A stretch of 64,000 nt of DNA from Yanghanlia sp047501535 (GTDB lineage: Bacteria > Pseudomonadota > Gammaproteobacteria > Burkholderiales > Burkholderiaceae_B). The notes under the pieces are model-generated. The model had not been told where the DNA came from and did no database searches. It worked only from the letters and a program-made list of their open reading frames with translations. Shown in pieces: positions 51,944 through 60,847 of this stretch (position 1 is the stretch's first letter; every line of letters starts with the position of its first letter). A program made the translations under genes and the position numbers. Where the stretch lies: assembly GCF_047501535.1 (NCBI RefSeq), contig NZ_JAZDRJ010000001.1:124001-188000 (forward strand), in the 5' to 3' direction.

Positions 51944-53170
51944 ATGGAAGCAAAACTAGCGCGTGGCCCTCTTTCCGGCGTAAAGGTGGTGGACATGACT
52001 TCCGTATTGATGGGGCCCTTCGCATCGCAGGCTTTAGGCGATATGGGGGCGGACGTTATCAAGGTGGAAGCCCCGCAGGGGGACCTCGTGCGCGAAATTG
52101 GTCCGGCGCGCAACAAAGGCATGGGGCCGGTATTTCTGAACGCTAATCGTAACAAGCGCAGTATTGTGCTCGACCTGAAAACACCGGAAGGCATGCAGGC
52201 CATGCACAAGCTTCTGGAAGACGCCGATGTGCTGATGTACAACGTGCGTCCGCAAGCGATGGCTCGCCTGGGCTTGTCCTACGAAGACGTTGAAAAAATC
52301 AACCCGCGCCTGGTGTATGCCGGGCTGTTTGGCTTTGGTCAGGAAGGCCCGTATGCCGCACGCCCGGCTTACGACGACCTCATTCAGGGTGCCGCCACCA
52401 TCGCTGCCCTGTTTGCCCAATCATCCGGAGGCATTCCCCGTTATGTGCCTACCGCCATTGCCGATCGCGTGGTGGGCATTACGGGCGTTAATGGCATTCT
52501 GGCCAGTCTGTTGGCGCGTGAACGCACAGGCCGGGGTGACAAGGTTGACATTCCAATGTTTGAAACCATGGTGGCCTTTGTGCTGGGGGATCACATGGGG
52601 GGGCTCACCTACGAACCTCCTCTCGATCGTGGCGGTTATGCGCGGCAACTCTCGCCAGAGCGCCGCCCTTATCAGACCAGCGATGGCTATATTTGCGCCC
52701 TTGTTTACAACGACAAGCAGTGGCGCGGTTTCTTGCGGGAAATCGGCCAGGAAAGCCTGATGGAAGAAGACCCGCGCTTCTCCACCTACTATCAGCGCTC
52801 CCAAAATATCGATTACGTCTATGGCGTGCTGGCCAGCATTTTCATGGAACGTACAACGGCTGAGTGGATGCAACTGCTCGAACGTGCGGATGTCCCCTTC
52901 ATGCCCATGCACACGTTGGAAAGCGTGCTGGAGGACCCGCACCTCAAAGCTACGGGCTTTTTCAATATGGTCGAGCATCCCACCGAGGGGCCGATCCGCA
53001 GCATGCGCGTACCCATTACCTGGAAAAACAACCCGCCTGCAGAAGCGCGCCCGGCCCCCACCTTGGGCCAGCATACTCGCGAGGTCTTGCAGGAACTCGG
53101 CTACACACAAGAACAGATTGACGCCATGCTGGCCGCAGGGGCCCGCTCCACCATCCACGCAATACAGTAA
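51944..53170 (+). CDS. CaiB/BaiF family III CoA-transferase
   Basis: A 408-residue family III CoA-transferase, the likely activating step of the operon. GVKVVDMTSVLMGPFASQ, ADVIKVEAPQGDLVREIGP and RSIVLDLKTPEG are conserved. The aspartate of TAIADRVVGIT (Asp174) matches the catalytic position. Start at 51944 has AGGAG 4 bp before it; a longer frame from 51875 would run through the operator repeats. First gene of the rightward operon to 57307. Confidence 0.92.
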   Translation: MEAKLARGPLSGVKVVDMTSVLMGPFASQALGDMGADVIKVEAPQGDLVREIGPARNKGMGPVFLNANRNKRSIVLDLKTPEGMQAMHKLLEDADVLMYNVRPQAMARLGLSYEDVEKINPRLVYAGLFGFGQEGPYAARPAYDDLIQGAATIAALFAQSSGGIPRYVPTAIADRVVGITGVNGILASLLARERTGRGDKVDIPMFETMVAFVLGDHMGGLTYEPPLDRGGYARQLSPERRPYQTSDGYICALVYNDKQWRGFLREIGQESLMEEDPRFSTYYQRSQNIDYVYGVLASIFMERTTAEWMQLLERADVPFMPMHTLESVLEDPHLKATGFFNMVEHPTEGPIRSMRVPITWKNNPPAEARPAPTLGQHTREVLQELGYTQEQIDAMLAAGARSTIHAIQ

Positions 53171-53182
53171 TTGGAATTTCTC

Positions 53183-54037
53183 ATGATCAGGTCTCTTTTC
53201 TTCGCACCCGCCAACCGTCCCGATCTCGTGGTCAAGTTTCCGCGCTTTTCGGCAGACTGCAATGTGATCGACTTAGAAGACGGCACCCCAGACGCTGAAA
53301 AAGCTTCGGCTCGCGCGGCTTTGGCTGAAACCGTAAAAAGCGCACGAGAGGCCGGCTTGCAGGGCATGCTGGCCGTGCGCGTTAACGTGCCGGACTCTCC
53401 CCATTACCTGGCTGATCTTGAAGCCGCTTTTGCTTGCGACATTGATGCGGTGGTCATTCCCAAACTTGAAACGCCTGCACAGGCTCAGGCGGCGGTGCAC
53501 TGGCTGGAACACGGCAGCCAATCCGCAGAGCGCAAGCCCATGCTAATTGGCGGCATTGAGTCGGTGCGTGGCGTTTTGAATGCAGTGGATATCTGCGATA
53601 ACACGCCGGGTTTGGGCGCTGTGTATTTTGGCGCTGAAGATTTCGCCGCCGACATTGGCGGGCGCCGCACCCGCGAAGGCGATGAAGTGGCGACGGCCAG
53701 GGGCTGGGTGGTGATGGCTGCAAGGGCAGCCGGGCTGATCGCGCTAGACCAAGCCGTGCTGGATATCCGCGACGATGCCTTGTTCACCCAGGATGCCAGC
53801 CGGGGCTGCGATATGGGTTATCAAGGGAAAATTTGTGTGGCGCCGGCTCAGGTCGCCTTGGCCAATGCGGCCTTCTCCCCTACTCCTGAAGAGGTGGAAT
53901 ACGCACGCCGCCTGGTCGCAACGTATGAAGAAGCCACGGCGCGCGGCATCGGGACCATCGATTTCGAAGGCAAAATGGTAGACGGCCCCTTGCTGAAACG
54001 TTCGCAAGCCGTATTGGCCGCCGCCGGGGAAGCCTGA
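53183..54037 (+). CDS. CitE-like HpcH/HpaI-family acyl-CoA lyase
   Basis: A 284-residue TIM-barrel lyase of the citrate lyase beta/malyl-CoA lyase type, cleaving a 3-hydroxyacyl-CoA to acetyl-CoA and a 2-oxoacid. SLFFAPANRPDLVVKF, VIDLEDGTPDAEKASAR (Mg ligand and Arg), GGIESVRGVLNAV, FGAEDFAADIG and GKICVAPAQV match the CitE core. Start at 53183, an ATG; an in-frame TTG is 12 bp upstream. It follows the CoA-transferase after 12 bp and precedes the next gene by 2 bp. Citramalyl-CoA, malyl-CoA and methylmalyl-CoA are plausible substrates. Confidence 0.9.
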   Translation: MIRSLFFAPANRPDLVVKFPRFSADCNVIDLEDGTPDAEKASARAALAETVKSAREAGLQGMLAVRVNVPDSPHYLADLEAAFACDIDAVVIPKLETPAQAQAAVHWLEHGSQSAERKPMLIGGIESVRGVLNAVDICDNTPGLGAVYFGAEDFAADIGGRRTREGDEVATARGWVVMAARAAGLIALDQAVLDIRDDALFTQDASRGCDMGYQGKICVAPAQVALANAAFSPTPEEVEYARRLVATYEEATARGIGTIDFEGKMVDGPLLKRSQAVLAAAGEA

Positions 54038-54039
54038 TC

Positions 54040-55308
54040 ATGGTGCGTCAGGTCACGCTGGATGAGCTGGATCTCTCCGCCTACATCCGCCCGGGCGACG
54101 GCATTGTTATGGGCCAGGGCACGGCGGAACCCCTTGGTCTGACCGCCAAGCTGGTCGAACAGCGCAGCGCGTTTTCCGGGGCGCAGGTGTTTTTACCCAC
54201 CGCCTTCTCCGATACCTTCCAACCGCAACATGCCGATCATCTGCGGTTCCGGGGGACGGGCGGTATTGGCAGCATGCGCAAGTTGGCCAGCAGCGGCGCG
54301 CTCGACCCCATCCCTTGCCATATTTCATCAGTCGGCCAGTACATCACTGATGGGCTGATCGCTTCTGATGTCATCATGTTGCTGGTGAGCCCACCCAACG
54401 AGCGGGGCGAATACAGCCTGGGCTTGGTGAACGACTATGTGCGTGCCGCCATAGAGCGTGCGCGAGTCGTTATTGCGGAAGTCAGCGAGCATGTGCCATG
54501 GGTTTACTGTGACCAGCCATTGCTGGAAAAAGAAATCACACTAGCTGTGCATACCGACACCCAGCCCGGTGAGCTGCCCATGGCGGCATTTACCGACAAG
54601 GAACGGCAGATCGCGGCGCATTTGCAACCTTTTATCCCGGACCGCTCCACCTTGCAGGTCGGAATCGGTGCGGTGCCGGAAGCCATTCTTGCCTCTTTGA
54701 GCGACCGCCGGGATCTCGGCCTGCATTCCGGCATGCTGGGCGATTCGGTGGTCGACTTTATCGAAAAAGGCATCATCACCAATGCGTACAAAGGCATCGA
54801 TACAGGGGTATCGGTAACCGGGGCCCTGTTTGGTACACGGGAAAAACTCTATAAACACGCCCACCAAAACCCTGCGTTGCGGTTGTGCTCCACACGTTAC
54901 ACCCACGATTTCCGTACCTTCATGAGTGTTAACAACCTGGTTTCCTTGAACTCGGCGCTTGAAGTTGACCTCACCGGGCAGGTGAATGCCGAGGCCATTG
55001 GCTCCAATTATTTTGGAGCGGTGGGCGGCCAAGTGGATTTCGTGCGTGCTGCGGCCATGTCGGGGGGTGTCTCCATCATTGCTTTGCCGGCCACGGGCAA
55101 AAACAACCACAGCCGGATTGTCAGCGCTTTGTCAGGGCCTGTCACCACTGCCCGCAGCGATGTTGATGTGATTGCGACAGAATACGGGGTGGCGAGGCTC
55201 AAAGGCCTTGGGTTGCGCGAACGCATCCGGGCTATGGTGGCTATTGCCGCACCTGAACATCGAGAAGCGCTTTTGGAAGAGGCGCGAAAAACTTGGAGAG
55301 ACTTGTGA
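54040..55308 (+). CDS. Acetyl-CoA hydrolase/transferase-family protein
   Basis: A 422-residue family I CoA-transferase or hydrolase, built from two related domains. LASSGALDPIPCHISSVGQY and VGIGAVPEAILASL are the family motifs. At the site where 4-hydroxybutyrate and acetate CoA-transferases have H-S/T-E-M with the catalytic glutamate, this one has LHSGMLGD, that is Gly231. It may therefore be a divergent subgroup with another nucleophile or a hydrolase. It lies between the lyase and hydratase genes and its stop is in the 4-base overlap GTGA with the next gene. Confidence 0.82.
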   Translation: MVRQVTLDELDLSAYIRPGDGIVMGQGTAEPLGLTAKLVEQRSAFSGAQVFLPTAFSDTFQPQHADHLRFRGTGGIGSMRKLASSGALDPIPCHISSVGQYITDGLIASDVIMLLVSPPNERGEYSLGLVNDYVRAAIERARVVIAEVSEHVPWVYCDQPLLEKEITLAVHTDTQPGELPMAAFTDKERQIAAHLQPFIPDRSTLQVGIGAVPEAILASLSDRRDLGLHSGMLGDSVVDFIEKGIITNAYKGIDTGVSVTGALFGTREKLYKHAHQNPALRLCSTRYTHDFRTFMSVNNLVSLNSALEVDLTGQVNAEAIGSNYFGAVGGQVDFVRAAAMSGGVSIIALPATGKNNHSRIVSALSGPVTTARSDVDVIATEYGVARLKGLGLRERIRAMVAIAAPEHREALLEEARKTWRDL

Positions 55309-56078
55309 ATCTGACAGATGAAGTGAAATTTGAAGTGGTTGATGGCTCTATCGCAGTCGTCACGATCGACCGGCCGGAACGACGCAATGCCATCAATCAG
55401 GGTGTGATTCAGGGTTTGAGGCAAGCCTGGCAGCGCCTTGAGGAAGACAACGACTTGCGGGTGGGAATTCTGACAGCCACCGGCGACAAAGCCTTTTGCG
55501 CAGGCATGGATCTCAAAGAAGCGGCGGCCACGCAGTTGAAGGTGCCGCCGCGCGATATGTTCCCGGTTTTGGGCGATGTCATCCATGTCAGCAAGCCGAC
55601 GATTGCAGCCGTGAATGGCGTGGCGCTGGCGGGAGGCTGGCTGTTCGCGCAGATGTGCGACCTGTGCATCGCATCTGAAAACGCGACTTTCGGTATTACC
55701 GAAGCCAAGGTGGGGCGTGGGATGCCATGGGCGTCGCCGCTTAGCCAAATGCTGCCGCAGCGCATTTTCATGGAAGTCGTGCTGACCGCCAAGCCGCTGA
55801 GTGCGCAGCGCCTCTACGAGCTGGGCTATGTCAACGCCGTGGTGCCGCTCGATCAGTTGCTAGACAGCGCCCTGGATATGGCGCGTGGCATTGCCGCCAA
55901 CGCACCCTTAACCGTGAAGGCGGCTCGGGAATTGGTGTATCTCAGCGGCGAAATGGGGCGGTCGGCGGGCTTGCGTGCCGCTCAGCACTTGTTTGAGTCC
56001 GTGTATTTGAGCGAAGACGCTCAAGAGGGCCCACGCGCTTTTTCCGAGAAACGTGCGCCGCAGTGGCGTGGTCAGTAA
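55305..56078 (+). CDS. Enoyl-CoA hydratase/isomerase family protein
   Basis: A 257-residue crotonase-fold enzyme, presumed to hydrate the 2-enoyl-CoA made by the dehydrogenase. IDRPERRNAINQGVI, GDKAFCAGMDLKEAA (oxyanion loop) and VNGVALAGGWLFAQMCDL are conserved. The start is a GTG at 55305, forming GTGA with the previous stop; GGAG is 7 bp upstream. A TTG 12 bp earlier is less likely. One of the two usual hydratase glutamates (ITEAKVGRGMPW) is in place; the other position holds GGWL, so isomerase or other activity is possible. Confidence 0.85.
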   Translation: MNLTDEVKFEVVDGSIAVVTIDRPERRNAINQGVIQGLRQAWQRLEEDNDLRVGILTATGDKAFCAGMDLKEAAATQLKVPPRDMFPVLGDVIHVSKPTIAAVNGVALAGGWLFAQMCDLCIASENATFGITEAKVGRGMPWASPLSQMLPQRIFMEVVLTAKPLSAQRLYELGYVNAVVPLDQLLDSALDMARGIAANAPLTVKAARELVYLSGEMGRSAGLRAAQHLFESVYLSEDAQEGPRAFSEKRAPQWRGQ

Positions 56079-56134
56079 ACCTATTGAACTTCGGCTTGTC
56101 AGCCGCATAAAACCATTCTCAAGTAGGGCCAAAG

Positions 56135-57307
56135 ATGAATTTTGAATTGAGCCAAGAACAGGAGTCCATCCGCGACGCGGTCCGGGCGCTTTGTGAACGT
56201 TTTCCCGAAAGCTACTGGCTGGAGCGTGATGCCGACGGCGTATTTCCGCACGAGTTTTACGCCGCCATGGGCAAAGCGGGCTGGCTGGGTATTGCCATGC
56301 CGGAAGAATACGGCGGTGCGGGCCTGGGGGTGCAGGAAGCGGCCATCATGATGCAGACGATTGCCGAATCCGGTGCTTGCCTGAGCGGGGCCTCTGCAGT
56401 TCACATCAATATCTTTGGCCTGATGCCGGTTGTAGTTCACGGCACTGAAGAGCAGAAGCAGCGCATGCTGCCGCCCATTATCTCGGGCGAGGTCAAGACA
56501 TGCTTTGGGGTAACCGAGCCAGATGCCGGGCTGAACACCACTCGTCTAAAGACCCGTGCGGTGCGCAAGGGCGATAAATACGTGGTGAACGGCCAGAAAG
56601 TCTGGATTTCTACCGCTCAGGTCGCTGACAAAATTCTGTTGCTGGCGCGTACCACACCCATTGAGGACTTGCCGCCAGGCCGGACTTCGCATGGCCTCAG
56701 CCTGTTCTACACCGACCTGGATCGCAGCAAGATTGATGTGCGCATGATCGACAAAATGGGGCGCCATTGCGTGGATTCCAACGAACTGTTCATTGAAAAC
56801 CTGGAAATTCCGGTTGAGGACCGCATTGGCGAGGAAGGCGCGGGCTTCAAATACATTCTGCACGGCATGAATCCCGAGCGTGTGTTGCTGGCGGCAGAGG
56901 CCATTGGTGTGGGGCGTATCGCCCTACAGAAGGCGGCCGCCTATGCAGCAGAGCGCAAGGTGTTTGACCGCCCGATCGGCATGAACCAATCCATTCAGCA
57001 CCCGCTGGCACGTAACTGGGTAGAGCTGGAAGCCGCTGAACTGCTCACGGCCAAGGCCGCCTGGCTTTATGACAATGGCAAGGAGTGCGGCGCCGAGGCC
57101 AATGCGGCGAAGTATTTTGCGGCGGAAGCAGGTTTCCGAGCATGTGAGCAAGCCATTCTCACGCACGGCGGCATGGGTTATTCCAAAGAATTCCACGTTG
57201 AGCGTTATCTGCGGGAAATCATGATTCCGCGTATCGCGCCGGTCAGTCGTGAACTGATTCTCAGCCACATCGCTGAGCGGGTTCTTGGTCTGCCGAAATC
57301 TTACTAA
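56135..57307 (+). CDS. Acyl-CoA dehydrogenase (helix-G glutamate type)
   Basis: A 390-residue FAD acyl-CoA dehydrogenase. FGVTEPDAGLNTTRLKT and WISTAQVADKILLLART are the flavin segments. GMNPERVLLAAEAIG places Glu248 at the helix-G site used by isovaleryl- and long-chain dehydrogenases. The C-terminal site (RIAPVSRELIL) lacks the YEGT-type glutamate. A branched or bulky substrate is therefore likely. It follows the hydratase by 56 bp and is followed by a stem-loop and a broken Bug gene. Confidence 0.9.
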   Translation: MNFELSQEQESIRDAVRALCERFPESYWLERDADGVFPHEFYAAMGKAGWLGIAMPEEYGGAGLGVQEAAIMMQTIAESGACLSGASAVHINIFGLMPVVVHGTEEQKQRMLPPIISGEVKTCFGVTEPDAGLNTTRLKTRAVRKGDKYVVNGQKVWISTAQVADKILLLARTTPIEDLPPGRTSHGLSLFYTDLDRSKIDVRMIDKMGRHCVDSNELFIENLEIPVEDRIGEEGAGFKYILHGMNPERVLLAAEAIGVGRIALQKAAAYAAERKVFDRPIGMNQSIQHPLARNWVELEAAELLTAKAAWLYDNGKECGAEANAAKYFAAEAGFRACEQAILTHGGMGYSKEFHVERYLREIMIPRIAPVSRELILSHIAERVLGLPKSY

Positions 57308-57321
57308 ACCTGTTACTGGAG

Positions 57322-57371
57322 TCCTTCAACTCGGAGGCGGCCCACGATTCAATAGAGCCGCCGTTGAAGGA
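57322..57371 (+). terminator. Two-part hairpin after acyl-CoA dehydrogenase gene
   Basis: TCCTTCAAC (57322-57330) pairs with GTTGAAGGA (57363-57371), and inside it GGCGGC (57336-57341) pairs with GCCGCC (57357-57362). This compound stem is between the dehydrogenase and the Bug pseudogene. No T tract, so it may be a processing or stability element. Confidence 0.5.
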
Positions 57372-57406
57372 AATTCCCTCTATTTCTTTATGTGAGGAGA
57401 CAAACT

Positions 57407-57948
57407 ATGTTGGACAGAAGGAAAATGACGGGCCTGGGGCTGGCGCTGGCCCTCTCGGCAGGCATGTTGCCCTTAGGCGCCGCTCAGGCGGCAACCTGAC
57501 CTGAAAAAACCATTCGCTTGATTATTCCCGCCGGCCAGGGCGGCAGCGCCGATCCTTTAGGCCGTCTGGTGGGCGAAGAGTTGGGCAAGGCTTTCAATCA
57601 ATCCGTGGTGGTGGAAAACCGCCCGGGTGCGAATGGAAACATCGGCGCGAATGCGGTGGTCAAGGCGGAGCCGGATGGCTACACATGACGACCGAACTCG
57701 GTCAGCCGGAACTGAAATCTGAAACCTGGTTCGGTCTATTGGCGCCTGCCGGTACGCCAACTGAGGTCATTCAGAAGATAAATGGTGCGATTAACCAAGC
57801 GCTCGCTACCCCTGAATTCAAGGCCAAGCTGGTGCAGATGGGCTTCACGACCATGGGGGGAACTCCACAGGAGTTTGTCGATACGCTGGCTGCGGATATC
57901 GAAAAGTGGGGCGAGATTGTTAAATTCTCCGGCGCCCAACGCGATTAA
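57407..57948 (+). pseudogene. Bug-family receptor pseudogene, stop codon plus internal deletion
   Basis: The start is normal: ATG at 57407 with GAGGAG upstream, and a signal peptide (MLDRRKMTGLGLALALSAGM). At 57497-57499 a TGA stands where Bug proteins have TWP, a single-base change from TGG. The frame then goes on with PEKTIRLIIPAGQGGSADPLG, VVVENRPGANGNIG and EPDGYT at ~57681. After that the sequence jumps, in another frame, to the C-terminal part of a Bug protein (TTELGQPELKSETW, then LLAPAGTPTEVIQKIN to DIEKWGEIVKFSG). About 135-140 residues are missing. The gene was once the last member of the operon at 51944. The organism must use another receptor. Confidence 0.9.
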
Positions 57949-58036
57949 TGGATGAACTGGAAAGCCCCGGTCAATGTGGCCGGGGCTTGCGCCCGAGCAC
58001 GCGCTCCAGCAGCGACAACGGGGTGCGTGTGATGAG

Positions 58037-58819
58037 TTAAAGGTCTTTGAACACAGGCTGGCGCTTTTCCAGGAAGGCGGCCCCGCCCTCTTTAGCGTCA
58101 TGTTGCGCACGCAGCATTTGTTGCAGTTCGAGTTCCAGCCGGCACTGGGCTTCGAAGCTATTTTCTTCCGAGGCATTTACGAGCTCGCGTGTTTTTCTTA
58201 ATGCTTGTGTGGGCCCGTTAACAAGCGGCTGAAGCCACTGCCGCGCTGTATCTAACAGCTGCTCAGTTTCCACGGTCTGCACCGTTAACCCCCAGTCTTG
58301 CGCCGTGGAGGCGGAAATGGGTTCCCCCGTCATCATGACTCGCAGGGCACGGCTACGGCCAATGGCGCGGGGAAGAGCATAGGTGGAACCTAAATCGGGC
58401 ACCAGGCCGATCCGGCTAAAGGCTTGGATGAAGCGGGCGGACTGGGCGGCGATGATGAAATCACAAGCCAGGGCCAGTGAGAACCCCGCCCCGGCTGCAA
58501 CGCCATTGACTGCGGCAAGCGTGGGGACACGGCATTGACGCAGGGCTTCAACGGCGGGGTAGTACGCCTCCATGAGGGTGCCAACCAGGTCGGCGCCTTC
58601 AGGCAAACGATTTTTTAGATCTTGCCCGGAACAGAAACCGCGGCCCGCCCCAGTGAGAATCAGCGCACGTGCCTGGCTGTCCTGATTCACCTGCTCGACA
58701 GCGTGTTTTAACTCTGCCATCAGGTCGAGCGTGAGGGCGTTAAGCGCATCGGGGCGATTTAGAGTGATGGTTGCAATGCGCTCGCGGATTTCAAAACGGA
58801 TCTGGGAGTAGTCGGACAT
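58037..58819 (-). CDS. Enoyl-CoA hydratase/isomerase (PaaG-like)
   Basis: A 260-residue crotonase-fold protein. TLNRPDALNALTLDLM, GAGRGFCSGQDLKNR and AAVNGVAAGAGFSLALACD are conserved, and AFSRIGLVPDLGSTYALPRAIG resembles PaaG (2-(1,2-epoxy)phenylacetyl-CoA isomerase), but this motif also occurs in general hydratases. Last gene of the leftward operon 58037-63504, 22 bp after the SDR gene. Its most likely job is hydration of the enoyl-CoA in the module. Confidence 0.88.
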   Translation of the reverse strand: MSDYSQIRFEIRERIATITLNRPDALNALTLDLMAELKHAVEQVNQDSQARALILTGAGRGFCSGQDLKNRLPEGADLVGTLMEAYYPAVEALRQCRVPTLAAVNGVAAGAGFSLALACDFIIAAQSARFIQAFSRIGLVPDLGSTYALPRAIGRSRALRVMMTGEPISASTAQDWGLTVQTVETEQLLDTARQWLQPLVNGPTQALRKTRELVNASEENSFEAQCRLELELQQMLRAQHDAKEGGAAFLEKRQPVFKDL

Positions 58820-58841
58820 GGAGGCTGCTTACGTCAATAAG

Positions 58842-59615
58842 TTATACGCCGATAGTGTAGCCACCGTTAACCGACAAATGCTGACCGGTCACATAACTGG
58901 CGGCTTGCGACAGAAGGAAGCAGATCGGCTGGCACGCTTCTTCTGGTGTGGTGAAGCGGCGCATAGGAATCTGTGCCAAGAATGTTTCGCGGAATTTATC
59001 GGAGCGCACGGTTTCAGTCATCTCGGTTTCCACCACGCCGTAGCACACAGAATTGACCCGGATGCCTTTGCCCGCCCATTCACGTGCAGCACTCATGGTG
59101 ATGCCCATGACGCCGGATTTTGCTGCGCCGTAGTTGATCTGACCGATGGTGCCGCGACGGCCTGCATCAGAAGAAATGTTCACAATCGCTGCCGGCGATG
59201 TGTCGCCGCTTTCCTGGCGTTCCAACATGTGGCGCCCCACGGCTTGCAAGCAATGGAATACGCCGGACAAATTGACATCGATAACCTGCTGCCACTGCTC
59301 AACCGACATTTTGTGAATCATGGCGGCGCGGACGATGCCGGCATTGTTGACCAGGCCGTGGATGGCCCCGCGAGTCGCGACGGTGTTCTCGACAGCCTGC
59401 TGCACGAAGGCCGGGTCCGCAACGGAGCCGACTTGCACAGCAGCGCGGTCAGCACCCAGCTCGGCAGCCAGAGCTTCAAGGCGTTCCGCCTGCAGGTCGA
59501 TCAGCGTAACGTGTGCGCCTAATGCAACGCTTAGGCGAGCTGTCGCTTCGCCAATACCTTGCGCTGCGCCAGTCACAATAATGTTCTGGCCTTCCAGTGA
59601 CATGGGGTTAATCAT
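58842..59615 (-). CDS. SDR-family oxidoreductase
   Basis: A 257-residue short-chain dehydrogenase, probably a 3-hydroxyacyl-CoA dehydrogenase. VTGAAQGIGEAT is the NAD(P) glycine motif, LVNNAGIV the structural motif, VNISSD the catalytic serine block and YGAAKSG the Tyr-Lys pair. LIDLQ near residue 37 has an aspartate at the end of strand 2, which favours NAD(H). Its ATG overlaps the CoA-transferase stop (ATGA), so it is translated coupled. Confidence 0.9.
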   Translation of the reverse strand: MINPMSLEGQNIIVTGAAQGIGEATARLSVALGAHVTLIDLQAERLEALAAELGADRAAVQVGSVADPAFVQQAVENTVATRGAIHGLVNNAGIVRAAMIHKMSVEQWQQVIDVNLSGVFHCLQAVGRHMLERQESGDTSPAAIVNISSDAGRRGTIGQINYGAAKSGVMGITMSAAREWAGKGIRVNSVCYGVVETEMTETVRSDKFRETFLAQIPMRRFTTPEEACQPICFLLSQAASYVTGQHLSVNGGYTIGV

Positions 59616-60847
59616 TCAGTTGTCTCCTTGTTTGAGGATGTGGGGGTAGAGGGGGCGGGAACCCGTGATACTCCGGTCTGCATGAGCGTTTGGATTTCGT
59701 CGCTGCTGTAACCAAGCTCTGTAAGGATTTCCACGCTGTGCTCGCCATGCAGGGGGGCGTGGCGCTCGAAATCTGCCGGGTTTTTTCTTAGGGACAGTGC
59801 CGGCGTGGTGTGTCGCAGTCGCCCTTCAGTGGGGTGTTCGACTTCCAGCCAGAAGCCTGAAGCCTGTAACTGTTCGTCAGTCAGCAGGTCTTCAATCGTG
59901 TTGACGCGCATGACTGGAATTTGCGCTTCCAGAAGGGCGGCTTCAAGTTCGGCGCTGCTGCGAGTCGCGACGGCCTCCGCCAAGAAGGCATAGACTTTGT
60001 CTGCATTGTCGACCCGCGCAGACATCGTGGCGAAATCGGGGTGCTCTGCCAGCTCTTCGCGTCCGACGATTCTGAAGAAGTCGCGCCAGTTCTTGTCTGT
60101 ATACGGCAGTACAGTCAGATAACCATCTAAGGTTTTATAGGGACGACGCTCTCGGGTCAGAATGCGTGAATAACCCATGTCGGCAATGGGAGGGTCGAAG
60201 GTGGCCCCGTATAGGTGCTCGACTAGGTTGAAGTCCACCATGGTTTCCAACATGGTGACTTCCAGCGCTTGGCCCTGTCCGCTGTGCATACGTTGTAGCA
60301 ACGCAGCCATGATTTTGCTGACTACGGCATAAGCAGCCGTTTTATCCGCCACGATGCTGGGGACGAATCGCGGCTGATCGGAGATCGTTCCAACCAGATA
60401 AGCCATGCCGCTGGCCGCCTGGATGATGTCGTCGTAAGCGGGGTGGTTGGCCATGGGCCCGGCATGATGAAAACCATAGGCCGCGCAATGGATAAGCTTG
60501 GGGTTTTGGCTGCGAAACGACTCATAACTGATGCCCAGCTTTTCAGCGGCTTGCGGGCGTAGGTTATGCAGCAGAACGTCGGCATCGACCACCAAACGTT
60601 GCAAGGCTTCCTTGCCCTCCGGGCGCTGCAGATCCAGAACGATGCTGCGCTTATGCCTGTTGGTACTCAGGAACACGGCAGCCATACCTGGGTTTTTGGC
60701 AGGGCCCATTTGGCGCGTTACGTCGCCGGCTGGGGATTCCACCTTGATGATATCCGCCCCCAGCTCGCCCAACATTTGTGAAGCCCATGGCCCCATAACC
60801 ACAGAAGACAAGTCGACAATACGGATGCCTTCCAGAGGAAGTTTCAT
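59612..60847 (-). CDS. CaiB/BaiF family III CoA-transferase
   Basis: A 411-residue CoA-transferase that would activate the acid of this module. IRIVDLSSVVMGPWASQ, ADIIKVESPAGDVTRQMGP and HSGQGQALEVTMLETMV are conserved, and the catalytic aspartate is in PSIVADKTAAY (Asp168). Overlaps the SDR gene by 4 bases at its end and shares TAATG with the DUF35 gene at its start. Confidence 0.92.
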   Translation of the reverse strand: MKLPLEGIRIVDLSSVVMGPWASQMLGELGADIIKVESPAGDVTRQMGPAKNPGMAAVFLSTNRHKRSIVLDLQRPEGKEALQRLVVDADVLLHNLRPQAAEKLGISYESFRSQNPKLIHCAAYGFHHAGPMANHPAYDDIIQAASGMAYLVGTISDQPRFVPSIVADKTAAYAVVSKIMAALLQRMHSGQGQALEVTMLETMVDFNLVEHLYGATFDPPIADMGYSRILTRERRPYKTLDGYLTVLPYTDKNWRDFFRIVGREELAEHPDFATMSARVDNADKVYAFLAEAVATRSSAELEAALLEAQIPVMRVNTIEDLLTDEQLQASGFWLEVEHPTEGRLRHTTPALSLRKNPADFERHAPLHGEHSVEILTELGYSSDEIQTLMQTGVSRVPAPSTPTSSNKETTE

